Below are positions 9,277 to 21,167 of a stretch of 64,000 bases of DNA, one piece after another. A model generated the notes under the pieces. That model saw nothing but the letters and a program-made list of their open reading frames with translations, did not search any database and was not told where the DNA came from. Made by a program: the position numbers and the translations under genes. Origin of the DNA: Sacculina carcini. Lineage: Eukaryota > Arthropoda > Thecostraca > Sacculinidae. The stretch spans positions 948,795 through 1,012,794 of the forward strand of contig OU696595.1 of assembly GCA_916048095.2 (NCBI GenBank), written 5' to 3'. The number at the start of each line of letters is the position of its first letter. The stretch's first letter is position 1.

Positions 9277-11753
9277 ATAGCATTAAAACCCGCCCGTTGT
9301 GCCGAGCAATTCATAACATGAAATTCATATTCAATTCATAAAAAAATATGAAAAAATAAAAATGAAATAGGGTACACTCATAAAAATATTAATTAATTGA
9401 AAATTATAAGTTTAATTATTTTTTTTTTCGACAAAATATTTCCCCTCAGTCCGCCTGAGTCATTTTTAAACCCGCCCGTCGTGCTGAATAATTCAGAACT
9501 CGAACACGATCCGTTCTGCATCTTGAAGTCAAATCCATTGGTTTTGTGTATGCATTAATTCTACAGGGTAAATTGAACGTTCTATTGTCTATAGTTGCTG
9601 CCCGCGGAGCATTTTTATTTTTAAAAAAATACTTTTTTTAAATGAACCATTTGAAAAAAATGAACTAAAAAATGGAAACACTTTTTTTAAACCCGCCCGT
9701 CGTGCGGAACAATTCATACAATAAAATTCATATTTGAAGTCAAATCCATTGGTTGTTTTGTGTATGGATTAATTCCACATGGGAAATTGAACGTTCTATT
9801 GTCTATAGTTGCTGCCCGCGGAGCATTTTTATTTTAAAAAAAATTACCTTTTTTTAAATGAACCATTTGAAAAAATGATCTAAAAAAACATATTTTTTAA
9901 ACCAACCCGTCGTGCGGAACAATTCATACAATAAAATTCATATCAAATCAATAAAATATAATGAATACAAATTGAAAACCAAAAAATGTAACCTATAAAT
10001 ATCTTAACCAATAGAAAAGTTTAAATGTGAGTATTTTTTTTCTTATTTTGACAAATATTATCCCTCAACCCGCCTGATATATAAATCTGCCCGTCGTGTG
10101 GTATAATTCAGAACACAAACACGAAACAAACAATGAAAGATGATGAAATCTTTTCATCAGAATGTTTCCAAACTATATTTATTACTTAACATCATTCCCC
10201 AATATCATTTGCTTAAGTACTATTTCACCTTTACCGCTATAATATTTATTGTAAAAATTTATATATTTTCCGCTATCATTAAAACCCAATATAACCGGAG
10301 TCAAACCTACTTAACCCAACCCAACCATCCAATCTTGACCGCTCTCAGCCTAGTCTGAGGTGATTTAACTTATTAGTTTGCGATCACAAAATATACTGAT
10401 GCGATCATAATTTGTAATCAGAAGACTGAGATTATCTACCCCAGGGGTCCCAAACACGCGGCCCACCAATACTTTTCTCTCAACCCGCCAATATAGTATC
10501 GGGACCAAACTGTAAGGCAGCTAAATTCACATTTGTTGCATAATGCGATATAATTATACACCATTATCATATTATCTCATAATTCCCGGTTAATGCTTCC
10601 ACTAATTCATCATATTCATACAGTTGTTATTTTTTGGATTACACCGATATTACAGCCCTTGATATTACAGCCGATATTATATTATGCAATCTATATTCTG
10701 CTACGTATTATTCCTAATAAATATATAATATCATCAGATCGCAAAATATATTTAAAGGTTCACATCATTCTCCAAAATCATTTGCTTAAGAGCTATTCTA
10801 CTTTTATCGCTAGAATATTTACTGCTAGCAAAATATCATATACCTCGCTATCATTTAAACCCACTCTTTATAGATACATTTAATTCGCCCGTCGTGCGGA
10901 ATAGTTAATAAAATATAATTAATATTCAACTCACAAGAAAATTAGTGAAAATTGAAAAAGAAAAACAAACCCATAGGAAAGTTTTAGCCAATATAAAAGT
11001 CTAAATGTGAAATTTATGTTTCAATTTAGAAAACATGTTTTTCCACAACCCGCCTCATATTTAAAGCTGCCCGTCGTGCGGAATAATTCAGAACTCAAAC
11101 ACGAAACAAACACAATGAAAATTGATGAAAAACGACCAATAGAAAAAGTCAAATTTGTAAATTCTTGTTTTAATTATTGACGATGTTATTTCCCTCAACA
11201 CTGCTCTAATTCTCACCCGTCCTTCGTGTGTAGTAATTCAGAAGTGTAACACTATCAAAACAATGAAATTTTCAGTCATCTCTATAATTCCAGATTAATG
11301 CTTCCGCTAAAACAGCAGATGCATATAGTTGACATTGCATGATATTACAATCCGTATCCTTATGCAACTCAAGCGTATGCAACTTGAAATTAATCCAATT
11401 GAATTAAACAGTGAAATTCAGTAGTAAACTTTGTTCCCAGTAGTATTTTACCCGCCCGTCGGGCGGAACAATTCATGTGTAAATATTGAGGACAATAAAG
11501 CCTTTCTATTCAGTATAGTTAATTAATTAAACTGTACCCAATAAAACCACACCATCCATGCTTGGAGCTAATATGATGCATTCTTAATTGTGATTGGGCT
11601 TCAGTGAAATTTAATCGGTGTATATTCCTGTGTAATCGCAAGTGCGCATAATAGCTGTCAAATTGGCAATATGTCCTTTTGACTTTACACCGCCGTAACT
11701 TCCTTCAGATACCCTTTGGAAAATTATAGCCCGCCCGTCGTGCGGAACAGCTC

Positions 11754-12004
11754 TGTGGCCAGTGACCCCGCTCGTCGTATATTTATATGGATATATGGCA
11801 GCGGCCAGTGTGTTGGCTATCCATACTGACGTCACTGCGTGTATGAGTGTGTGTGTGATATTGCTTGTATGCCTGTGTGCATGTGTGTGTATGTGTGAGT
11901 GTCACTGGACACAAGTTGCGTTGTACGTTCGTTCACCCTTCACTGTGTAATACATTCATTCGCTCATCAACCACGCCAGTGTTTGCATACGCCGTGCTGC
12001 TACA
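11754..12004 (+). repeat. 5' LTR of CsRn1-like Gypsy
   Basis: Begins TGTGGCCAGTGACC and ends GTGCTGCTACA. Contains a TATATTTATATGG box and GT-rich stretches. Matches 16114-16362 with only a few differences. Confidence 0.9.
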
Positions 12005-12078
12005 AGTGGTGACCCCGACTTTCTTCGAACGAATTTTTCAGTGATCCAAACGAGATTAACTTCTTGTCAACAGCCAAC

Positions 12079-12888
12079 ATGCCGGATGAAAAAGCCGATG
12101 TTTTTTGCGCTCCAGTTCGCGTTGAATTGCCAGCTTTTGATGAGATCGACATTGACACATGGCTGTTAATGTGCGACAATCTGCTGGAAGACGGAGGCAT
12201 TTCTACGCAGACAACAAAGTTCCGCAAATTGCTCGCGAAACTGCCACCGTCTCAATTCCGACTTGTAAAAGACATTGTGTCTCAGTCGCCTCTTGCTTCA
12301 GACTGCTACGATCTTCTGCGGCGCAGATTGAGGAGCAGACTACAGCTCACCTCTGCGGAGCGCTTCAGACGATTCGAGAGCCTTCCAAGACAGCTCGGCT
12401 CAAGAAAATCTTCACAGTTGTTTGAGGATATTGCCATTCTTTATCCAGACGACACGGACCATCAAATTATTCGTGAGGCTTTCCTGTGCAGAATGCCTGA
12501 TAATCTGCAGTTGCTCTGCCGCGACTGGCTCAACAGTGATTGCCTCCGCGATGTCGCCCTACGCGCTGATACTTACCATCAACCAGCTCTGCCGACCCTC
12601 CCTGTGGTAGCGCATGTGACTCCGAATGTCAGCGAGATCGACGTGGATCACACAGCTAATGCGGTGAGATTTCGTAGCAGCGGACGTAAGGCAACTGTAC
12701 AATCACCAGGGCCACAACGGAGGCAAAGTCCCTCACGCCACAAGTCATCGCAGCCGACCGCCTTCACTGACCGGTGGTGCCGCCTGCATCGTAAGTTCGG
12801 CCCCGCAGCCCGCAAGTGTCTCGGGTCCTGTACGTTCACAAGTGACTTCAAAACTTTTCCGGGAAACGAGCCGAGCAGCCGACGGTAA
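12079..12888 (+). CDS. gag: gag of CsRn1-like Gypsy element
   Basis: 269 residues from ATG at 12079 (MPDEKADVFC). The capsid-like part (residues ~20-170) has the phrase WLLMCDNLLEDGGI. It ends in an atypical zinc finger, CRLHRKFGPAARKCLGSC, i.e. spacing C-x2-H-x9-C-x3-C (CHCC) instead of the usual CCHC. This CHCC box is a known hallmark of the CsRn1 clade, so gag and primer site agree. Its stop overlaps the pol start in the string TAATG, an arrangement that would suit stop-restart or frameshift expression; which one is used cannot be read here. Confidence 0.85.
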   Translation: MPDEKADVFCAPVRVELPAFDEIDIDTWLLMCDNLLEDGGISTQTTKFRKLLAKLPPSQFRLVKDIVSQSPLASDCYDLLRRRLRSRLQLTSAERFRRFESLPRQLGSRKSSQLFEDIAILYPDDTDHQIIREAFLCRMPDNLQLLCRDWLNSDCLRDVALRADTYHQPALPTLPVVAHVTPNVSEIDVDHTANAVRFRSSGRKATVQSPGPQRRQSPSRHKSSQPTAFTDRWCRLHRKFGPAARKCLGSCTFTSDFKTFPGNEPSSRR

Positions 12889-15800
12889 TGGCGACGTCTG
12901 GCTGCAGCAATCGTGAGTGCCATCTCTTGTATGTCACTGATCTCACGGGTCGAAGATATATCGTTGACAGCGGCTCTGAAGTCTCCTTGCTACCTGCAGA
13001 CCAAGAGAACCGCTGTGTTCTACACCGACCAAGACTCCGCGCTGCCAACGGTTCCATAATACCTTTGTACGAGGTCGGACGCGACCTGAACGTGGATCTC
13101 GGCCTGGGTCGGTCATACTCGTTAAAATTTATTGTAGCAGCAGTGCCCACACCGATTCTCGGCGCAGATTTCCTACGTGAGTTTGGACTGCTGGTAGATA
13201 TGCGCAGTCACCGGCTAACCGATAGCGCGACGTTTCTGTCAACTGTCAGTTACATACACAAACATGACAGTCATCCTCTGCTTGCACATGTTCGATCTGA
13301 TGATCAGAAGGAAGGCGACGGCAAGTTATTCTGTGACATACGCTTTACGAGTGTGTTCAAGCAGCTGTCGACTCTCCCGTCCGGATTCCCCGCCGTCACA
13401 ATTCCAGGAGTTGAGCACCGAATAATAACTCGCGGAGATCCGTTACACGCCCGACCACGTCGCCTCATGCCGGCAAAATTGACAGCAGCGAAGAAAGAGC
13501 TGGAATATCTGGTCAGTCAGGGTATTGTCGTGCCATCTTCATCTCCGTGGTCCAGCCCGATCCACCTAGTTGACAAAAGCGGAGGAAGGTCCTACCGAAT
13601 GGTGGGGTGCTATGAGCGTCTCAACGCACTCACTGTTCCGGACCGGTACCCGGTACCTCACCTACAGACCTTTGCAGATCGGCTGTGTGGAGCAACAATC
13701 TTCAGCACTGTCGTTCTCGCACGGGCGCTCTCTCAAATTCTTGTGTACGGACCGGACCAGAAGAAGACAGCGATCACAACCCCGTTCGGTCTGTTTGAAT
13801 ACCGACGCATGCCATTTGGCTTGTCCAACGCTGCGCAGACGTTTCAGCGACTGATGGATTCTGTGCTTCGCGGTATGTCCAATGTTTACGTGTACATTGA
13901 CGACATCCTGATCTACTCACCGGATGCTGAGCAGCACCGTCGCGACCTTTACGAGCTGTTCCGCCGCCTCCAAAAAGCTGGCCTGGTCATCAAACCAGAA
14001 AAATGTGTTTTTGGTAGGTCTGAGGTGCGCTTTCTCGGCCTGAAAGTTTCCGCCGACGGCATCGAACCCCTGCCGGACAAAGTGGCCGATCTTGTCGCTG
14101 TACATCCACCAGGAAACGTTCATGAGTGTAAACGCTATTTGGGTATGATCAATCATTTTCATCGATTTATCCCAGGCCTTGCAGCGCTGGTACAGCCACT
14201 CCATGACGTGTGCAGTTCCGGTCAGCGCACCTTTCACTGGTCGGAAGCTCAAAACTCTGCTTTTGAGGCGAGCAAACGGGCGCTAGCCCACGCATCTCGT
14301 CTAGCGTTTCCTTGGAACGATGCCCCGACCAGAGTGGTGGCCGACGCGTCTGATACAGCTGTGGGAGCGGTGATATTGCAGAAACAACGTGGAGTGTGGG
14401 TTCCTCTAGCATACCACTCACGGAAGCTTCAGGGTGCACAGCTTCGATGGTGTACAGGCGACAAAGAACTCCATGCGCTCTTTAGTGCCATAAAACGTTT
14501 TCGCCACTTGCTAGAAGGCCGCCCAGGACTCCAACTGTGGACTGACCACAAGCCGCTCACATACGCTTTCACCAGCTCATCCGAACGTTCGCCGCGCGTA
14601 CAGAGACAGCTTGCGTTCATTAGTGAATTTTCGACCGACATACGTCACATCAACGGACTCGACAATGTGGTTTCCGACTGTCTGAGTCGGCCACCGACGC
14701 CCGTCTCGAGAGAATCTACGCACCATTCGTCCGTCGTGTACACGGAAGCGCAGCAGAATATGGATTCGTCGCGTTTGGCGAAAGCACAGCAGCCCTGTGA
14801 AGAAGTGGCGTCTCTGGCAGCATCTCCGTCGCTCAACTTCGTGCGACGTAGCGTTGACGGTGATTCGACGGGCCTCATCGTCGACATTTCGACCGGTGTA
14901 GATCGCCCTTTAGTACCAGTGTCCCTGCAACGTGAGGTGTACGAGCGGTTCCACAACATGCACCATCCCAGCGCCAGAGTGACACGCCGCTTGATCTCAG
15001 AAAGATTTGTGTTTTCTCGGCTCTCCTCGAAAGTTGCCACATGGGCCAAAAGCTGTTTGCATTGTCAGCAGTGCAAAGTCGCGCGGCACCAGCGTACTCC
15101 TCTTCGTCGCCCACCTCTGCCTTCCGGTCGATTTGAAAGTCTCCATGTGGACATTGTAGGCCCTCTACCCGAGGTCAACGGATACCGGTACATATTCACC
15201 GTAATTGATCGGTTCACTCGCTACCCGGAGTCGGTTCCGATGGTAACAGCGACAGCACCGGAATGCGCTAAAGCTTTGTTGGACTGGGTGACCAGGTTCG
15301 GCATGTGTCTCTCTATCACGTCAGACCGAGGGCGTCAGTTTGTCTCTGACCTCTGGATAGAGTTGTGGGCGTTACTTGGAGCACAATTAACCACGTCCTG
15401 CGCCTACATGCCCCAACAGACCGTTCTGGTTGACCGCATGCACCGGCAACTGAAGGCATCATTGACAGCTGCACTGCAAAATAATATCAATTGGCCATCA
15501 GCTCTCCCCGTCGTACTAATGGGAATGCGTTCGTCGTACAAGCCCGACATAGGAACGTCGTCTGCAGAACTCGTTCTGGGAGAGAAATTCCGGCTTCCAG
15601 GTCAATTGTTCACTGAGACTCATCCAGTTCCAGCGAGTGAGATGGCGCGCCAGTTGGTGAAGTCATTTGCTGACTTAAAGCCTGTCCCGACAGCTTGGCA
15701 TCGCCGCTATGACGCCCACCGGCCTTTCATCTCACCGTCACTGTCAACCGCTTCGCACGTGTTCGTAAGGGTGGACAGCGTTAGAGCTCCGCTATCTCCT

Positions 15801-16088
15801 CCATACCAAGGACCATATGCGGTGATTCATCGAGGGGAGAAGGCGTTTGTGATAAACAATAACGGCAAGGAAGATACGGTTGCAGTGGACCGACTGAAGC
15901 CCGCACATTTGGAGCGGAGTGACCAGACTTCACAGACGCCACTAGCGGCCTCGTCTCCAGTGCCAGTTCATGCTGATTCACCACAGACGCCAACTCAAAC
16001 TCCATCGCCAGCGTCAACATCTCCGCCGACTGTCAGAATCTGGTCCCGGCGCTCCAGACCAGTGCGGCCTCCATATCGCTTCAGGTAG
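12888..16088 (+). CDS. pol: pol of CsRn1-like Gypsy element (PR-RT-RH-IN)
   Basis: Open frame of 1066 codons starting at the ATG that overlaps the gag stop. In order: retropepsin-like protease (YIVDSGSEVSLLP, ~12960); reverse transcriptase with FGLFEYRRMPFGLSNA and VYIDDILIYSPD (~13885-13920); RNase H (VVADASDTAVGAVIL, LWTDHKPLTYAF); integrase HHCC domain (HNMHHPSARVTRR ... CLHCQQC, ~14955-15075) and core (LHVDIVGPLPEVNG on); chromatin- or DNA-binding tail without an obvious chromodomain. Pro/Ser/Thr-rich C-terminus. No envelope gene follows. Confidence 0.9.
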   Translation: MATSGCSNRECHLLYVTDLTGRRYIVDSGSEVSLLPADQENRCVLHRPRLRAANGSIIPLYEVGRDLNVDLGLGRSYSLKFIVAAVPTPILGADFLREFGLLVDMRSHRLTDSATFLSTVSYIHKHDSHPLLAHVRSDDQKEGDGKLFCDIRFTSVFKQLSTLPSGFPAVTIPGVEHRIITRGDPLHARPRRLMPAKLTAAKKELEYLVSQGIVVPSSSPWSSPIHLVDKSGGRSYRMVGCYERLNALTVPDRYPVPHLQTFADRLCGATIFSTVVLARALSQILVYGPDQKKTAITTPFGLFEYRRMPFGLSNAAQTFQRLMDSVLRGMSNVYVYIDDILIYSPDAEQHRRDLYELFRRLQKAGLVIKPEKCVFGRSEVRFLGLKVSADGIEPLPDKVADLVAVHPPGNVHECKRYLGMINHFHRFIPGLAALVQPLHDVCSSGQRTFHWSEAQNSAFEASKRALAHASRLAFPWNDAPTRVVADASDTAVGAVILQKQRGVWVPLAYHSRKLQGAQLRWCTGDKELHALFSAIKRFRHLLEGRPGLQLWTDHKPLTYAFTSSSERSPRVQRQLAFISEFSTDIRHINGLDNVVSDCLSRPPTPVSRESTHHSSVVYTEAQQNMDSSRLAKAQQPCEEVASLAASPSLNFVRRSVDGDSTGLIVDISTGVDRPLVPVSLQREVYERFHNMHHPSARVTRRLISERFVFSRLSSKVATWAKSCLHCQQCKVARHQRTPLRRPPLPSGRFESLHVDIVGPLPEVNGYRYIFTVIDRFTRYPESVPMVTATAPECAKALLDWVTRFGMCLSITSDRGRQFVSDLWIELWALLGAQLTTSCAYMPQQTVLVDRMHRQLKASLTAALQNNINWPSALPVVLMGMRSSYKPDIGTSSAELVLGEKFRLPGQLFTETHPVPASEMARQLVKSFADLKPVPTAWHRRYDAHRPFISPSLSTASHVFVRVDSVRAPLSPPYQGPYAVIHRGEKAFVINNNGKEDTVAVDRLKPAHLERSDQTSQTPLAASSPVPVHADSPQTPTQTPSPASTSPPTVRIWSRRSRPVRPPYRFR

Positions 16089-16113
16089 TCGGTGCAGGCA
16101 CCTGTGGGGGGGC

Positions 16114-16362
16114 TGTGGCCAGTGACCCCGCTCGTCGTATATTTATAGGGATATATGGCAGCGGCCAGTGTGTTGGCTATCCATACTGACGTCACTGCGT
16201 GTATGAGTGTGTGTGTGATATTGCTTGTATGCCTGTGCGCATGTGTGTGTGTGTGAGTGTCACTGGACACCAGTTGCGTTGTACGTTCGCTCACCCTTCA
16301 CTGTGTAATACATTCATTCGCTCATCAACCACGCCAGTGTTTGCATACGCCGTGCTGCTACA
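16114..16362 (+). repeat. 3' LTR of CsRn1-like Gypsy
   Basis: Same ends as the 5' LTR; preceded by the polypurine run CCTGTGGGGGGGC and followed by the duplicated target GCTC. Confidence 0.9.
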
Positions 16363-17059
16363 GCTCATAAAATATAATTAATATTCAATTAATAAAAAAA
16401 TTATTGAAAATTTAAAAAGAAAAACAAACCCATTGGAACGTTTTAGCCAATATAAAAGTCTAAATGTGAAATTTATGTTTCAATTTATAAAACATGTTTT
16501 TCCACAACCCGCCTCATATTTATAGCAGCCCGTCGTGCGGAATAATTCAGAACTCAAACACGAAACAAACACAGATAAAATTTATGAAATACGACCAACA
16601 GAAAAAGTCAAATTTTTAAATTCTTGTTTTAATTATTGACGATGTTTTTCCCTCAACACTGCTCAAATTCACACCCGTCCTTCGTGTGTAGTAATTCAGA
16701 AGTGTAACACTATCAAAACAATGAAACCTTCTGTCATCTCTATAATTCCAGATTTATGCGTCCGCTAAAACAGCATATTCATATAGTTGGCATTGCATGA
16801 TATTACAACCCATATCCTTATGCAACTTGAAATTATACCAATGAAATTATACAGTAAAATTCAGTAGTTAACTTTGTTCCCAGTAGTATTTTACCCGCCC
16901 GTCGGGCGTAACAATTCATGTGTAAATATTGAGGACAATAAAGCCTTTCTATTCAGTATAGTGTAGCATTTATTAAACTGTACCCAATAAAACCACACCA
17001 TCCATGCTTGGAGCTAATATGATGCATTCTTAATTGTGATTGGGCTTCAGTGAAATTTA

Positions 17060-18720
17060 ATCGGTGTATATTCCTGTGTAATCGCAAGTGCGCATAATAG
17101 CTGTCAAATTGGCAATATGTCCTTTTGACTTTACACCGCCGTAACTTCCTTCAGATACCCTTTGGAAAATTAAAAATTATACCGTATTGTAGAAAACAAG
17201 ATTTCTAGCACGATGGTAAAATTTATTTTTATGTATAACAAATAGTTACTGAGAAATAGTAGAAAAATGAATTAATTTTAGTCGCCCGGTGTTCAAGTGT
17301 AATTTTGGATGTGTTTGAGAATTTTGCCAATTTTTCACGTTTTTTGTACCATTTATGGGTATAAATTATAGCTTATCTTGTAGAACAAAAAATTATCTGC
17401 ACAGTTGTATATACCTGTGTAATCGCAAGTGCGCATAATAGCTGTCAAATTGGCAACATGACATTTTGACTTTACACCGCCGTGACTTCCTTTAGGTTCA
17501 CTTTGGAAAATTAACAATTATACGGTATTGTAGAAAACAAGATTTCTAGCACGATGGTATAATATATTTTTATGTATAACAAATGGTTACTGAGAAATAG
17601 TAGAAAAGTGAATTAGTTTTAGTCGCCCGGTGTTCAAGTGTAATTTTGGATGTATTTGAGAACTTTGCCAATTTTACACGTTTTTTATACCATTTGTGGG
17701 TATAAATTATAGCTTATATTGTAGAACACAAAACTCTCTACACAGTAGTATATTCCTGTGTAATCGCACGTGCGTAAATTGTCATTGGACTTCAGTGAAA
17801 TTAAATCAGTGTATATTCATGTGTAATCGCAAGTGCGCATAATAGCTGTCAAATTGGCAACATGACATTTTGACTTTACACCGCCGTGACTTCCTTTAGG
17901 TTCACTTTGTAAAATTAACAATTATACCGTATTGTAGAAAACAAAATTTCTAGCACGATGGCATAATTTATTTCAATGTGTGACAAATAGTTACTAAGAA
18001 ATAGTAGAAAAATGAATTAATTTTTATCACCCGGTGTTCAAGTGAAATTTTGGATCTATTTGAGAATTTTGCCAATTTTACACGTATTTTGTATCATTTG
18101 TGGGTATAAATTATAACTTTTATTGTAGAACACAAAATTATCTACACAACAGTATAATTTTTATAGCTGTACCATTGCTGGTTTATGAGGAATAGATAGC
18201 GGAATATTGACCAAAATATTCACGTTTTTGTGTGCTAATTTTGCCTTTTTGACTTTGTCATTTACACTTCACACCGCCGTAACTTTTTTTTAATACACTT
18301 TGTAAAATTAAAAATTATACTGTATTGTAGAAAATAACATTCCCAGCATGATGGTATTATTTATTTAGATGTGTGGTAATTATTTTTTGAGAAATAGAGA
18401 AAAAAGTATAGAAAATTTGACGCGTTGAGTATAAATAAAATTATGAATGTAGATTGAATTTTTTTTCCATTTTACATGTTTTATAATCAATTTTTGGGTA
18501 TAAATTATATTGCGTTGAGTAGAAGATAAAATTTTATACACAGTGGTATAATTTCTATAGTTGTACCTTTGCTGGTTTAGAAGGAGTAGTCTTCAGAAAA
18601 TTGACCAAAATTTTCGCATTTTTTAGGGTTCATTTTGTTTTTTACCGCAATAACTTTTTTTGGTTTTATTTTTAAAATTTAAAATTTAATGTTAAGTTAA
18701 TGTTAATAAATTTAATGTTA
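17060..18720 (-). repeat. ~340-bp Helitron satellite array
   Basis: Tandem, imperfect units each containing AATCGCAAGTGCGCATAATA, a block ACCGCCGTAACTTCC, ATTGTAGAAAACAA and TCACCCGGTGTTCAAG. The last unit toward 18720 is a more diverged type (GACGCGTTGAG, TTTTGGGTATAAATTA). No coding content. Confidence 0.85.
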
Positions 18721-20186
18721 TTCATAAATTCATACAATACAATTCATATCAAACCCATAAAATATAATGAATACAAATTGAAAACCAAAAAATGTAACCT
18801 ATAAATATCTTGACCAATAGAAAAGTCTAAATGTGAATATTTTTGTTCTTATTTTGACAAATATTATCCCTCAACCCGCCTGATATATAAATCTGCCCGT
18901 CGTGTGGTATAATTCAGAACACAAACACGAAACAAACAATGAAAGATGATGAAATCTTTTCATCAGAATGTTTCCAAACTATATATATTACTTAACATCA
19001 TTCCCCAATATCATTTGCTTAAGTACTATTTCACTTTTTACGCTATAATATTTATTGTTAAAATTTATATATTTTCCGCTATCATTAAAACCCAATATAA
19101 CCTGAGTCAAACCTACCCAACCTAACCCAATCATTCAATCTTGACCGCTCTCAGCCTAGTCTGAGGTGATTTAACTTATTAGTTTGTGATCACAAAATAT
19201 ACTGATGCGATCATAATTTGTAATCAGAAGACTGAGATTATCTACCCCAGGGGTCCCAAACACGCGGCCCACCAATACATTTCTCTCAACTCGCCAATAT
19301 AGTATCGGGACCAAACTGTAAGGCAGCTAAATTCACATTTGTTGCATATTGCGATATAATTATACACCATTATCATATTATCTCATAATTCCCGGTTAAT
19401 GCTTCCACTAATGCATCATATTCATACAGTTGTTATTTTTTGGATTACACCGATATTACAGCCCTTGATATTACAGCCGATATTATATTATGCAATCTAT
19501 ATTCTGCTACGTATTATTCCTAATACATATATCATCAGATCGCAAAATATATTTAAAGGTTCACATCATTCTCCAAAATCATTTGCTTAAGAGCTATCCT
19601 ACTTTTATCGCTAGAATATTTACTGCTAGCAAAATATCATATACCTCGCTATCATTTAAACCCACTCTTTATAGATACATTTAATTCGCCCGTCGTGCGA
19701 TCAGTTTATAAAATATAATTAATATTCAATTAATAAAAAATTAGTGCAAATTGAAAAAGAAAAACAAACCCACAGGAAAGTTTTAGCTAATATAAAAGTC
19801 TAAATGTAAAATTTATGTTTCAACTAGCATTTAAACCCGCCCGTTGTGCGGAACAATTCATACAATGCAACTCATTCAGTTCATAATGGAAAAAGAATAC
19901 AAATTAAAAAAGAAAATAGTAAACCCTTGAAAAGTCTTAACCAATAGATATGTCAGGATGTGAATATTTATATTTTGGCAAACTATTTTCCCTCAAATGG
20001 CCTCATATTTAAACATGCCGGTCGTTCGGAATGATTAAGAGTTCAAACACGAATCAAACAATAAAGATGATTAAAAATGATGACACATTTTCATCAGAAT
20101 GTTTCCATAATATATTTAAACTCATCATCATTCCCCAACATCATTTGCTCAAGTACTGTTCTACTTTTACCGCTATAAAATTTACA

Positions 20187-21167
20187 GCCAACGTTACAGC
20201 CAACGTTGCTCACTTCCCTCTTCGATCTGGTGTTCCCCAAGGTTCCGTCCTTGGCCCACTATTATTTAATCTTTATATGTCTTCTCTTTGCCCTGTTCTT
20301 CGAAAACATTCCATTACTTTCAAAATCTATGCCGATGACATCCAATTCCTCATTCCTGTCACTCCTGATACTCCTTCCTTTCTCTCTGATATACTTTCTG
20401 AAATTTCCTCATGGGCCGCCTCTCGGCAGTTGTACTTGAATACTTCTAAGTCTGAGTTCATCGTCCTTCATCCACCTCGTATTTCACCTCCTCTTCTCCC
20501 ATTTCCTATCTCAACTGCTGTTCGCAATCTCGGCTCTATCTTTGTCTCTTCGCTCTCCTGCTTTGACAATATCGTTTCTGTCGCCCGCACTTGTCGTCTT
20601 ATTCTGCGCTCTCTCTACCCTATACGTCCCTATCTTGATAAAAATTCCGCCATCACTCTTGTTCATACTCTCATTTTCCCCAGGTTAGACTACTGCAACT
20701 CGCTTTACTTTAGTGCTCCTCGTTCTCATCTCTTAATCCTTCAGCGTGTGATCAACCAATCTTGTCGATTTGTCTTTCATCCTACCTTTTCTCGCCACAC
20801 GTCTCACCTACTTTTTCAACTCCACTGGCTTCCTATCATCCCACGAATTCATTTTCGCCTTTGCTGTCTCATTTACAAGCTTCTGCATGATCCTCACCAA
20901 CCTTCTTATCTTGCTAATCTTTTGTCTCCCACTGACTCACACTCCTCTCGTCGCCCTCTTCCTCTCGCTTGTCCTCGTGCATCTAATGAATCTTCCTGGT
21001 CCTCTAAATCGTTCTTCTTTTACGCCCCTCGCTTGTATAATTCTCTTCCCTCTCATATCACCCGCGCCTCTTCATTTCGGTCATTCCGCCATCGGCTTCG
21101 CCTGTACCTTTTTGACATTTCATTTGATCCCGTCTCTCACTCTCTCTCTCCTTTCGCCTCTCTGTGA
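20187..21167 (+). pseudogene. L2 ORF2, C-terminal part of reverse transcriptase
   Basis: About 325 codons stay open to a natural stop at 21167. Motifs: SGVPQGSVLGPLLFNLYMSS (RT block 4), then IYADDIQF with the catalytic YADD (block 5), and the conserved C-terminal region LDYCNSLYFSAP ... ILQRVINQSCRFVF ... LHWLPIIPRIHFRLCCLIYK found in L2/CR1 proteins. The endonuclease and RT blocks 0-3 are absent through 5' truncation, as usual for target-primed insertion, so the copy is dead on arrival. The in-frame Helitron codons upstream of 20187 are not part of the protein. Confidence 0.9.

Larger units (their letters stand above)
11754..16362 (+). mobile_element. Ty3/Gypsy LTR retrotransposon, CsRn1-like, looks whole
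   Basis: LTRs of 251 bp (11754-12004) and 249 bp (16114-16362) have TG...CA ends and differ at only a handful of positions, so the insertion is fairly young. A 4-bp target duplication, GCTC, flanks it (11750-11753 and 16363-16366). The primer site TGGTGACCCCGAC at 12007-12019 matches the 3' end of tRNA-Trp, the primer used by the CsRn1 clade. A G-rich polypurine tract lies at about 16103-16113. Gag and pol frames are both open. It sits in Helitron module sequence, so it is younger than that Helitron copy. Confidence 0.9.
9277..18720 (-). mobile_element. Long non-autonomous Helitron, split by a Gypsy element
   Basis: The left end ATAGCATTAAAACCCGCCC is the 3' terminus in minus orientation (CTAG changed to ATAG). 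The body runs through hairpin modules, a hAT-end-like fragment (CAGGGGTCCCAAAC at 10442), the hairpin CCGCCCGTCGGGCGG near 11455, and the ~340-bp satellite (17060-18720). The Gypsy element at 11754-16362 interrupts it and duplicates GCTC. The usual 5' end (GGATCTCTTTTATATATA on plus) is missing; at about 18720 the satellite joins another module chain. No Rep or helicase coding sequence is seen. Confidence 0.65.

Noticed and set aside
10300-10340. Telomere-like CCAACC/CCTAACC strings (also at 19110, 23300, 43320, 47755, 52290)
   Set aside because: Only a few degenerate units at one fixed position within the Helitron body, so not a telomeric array.
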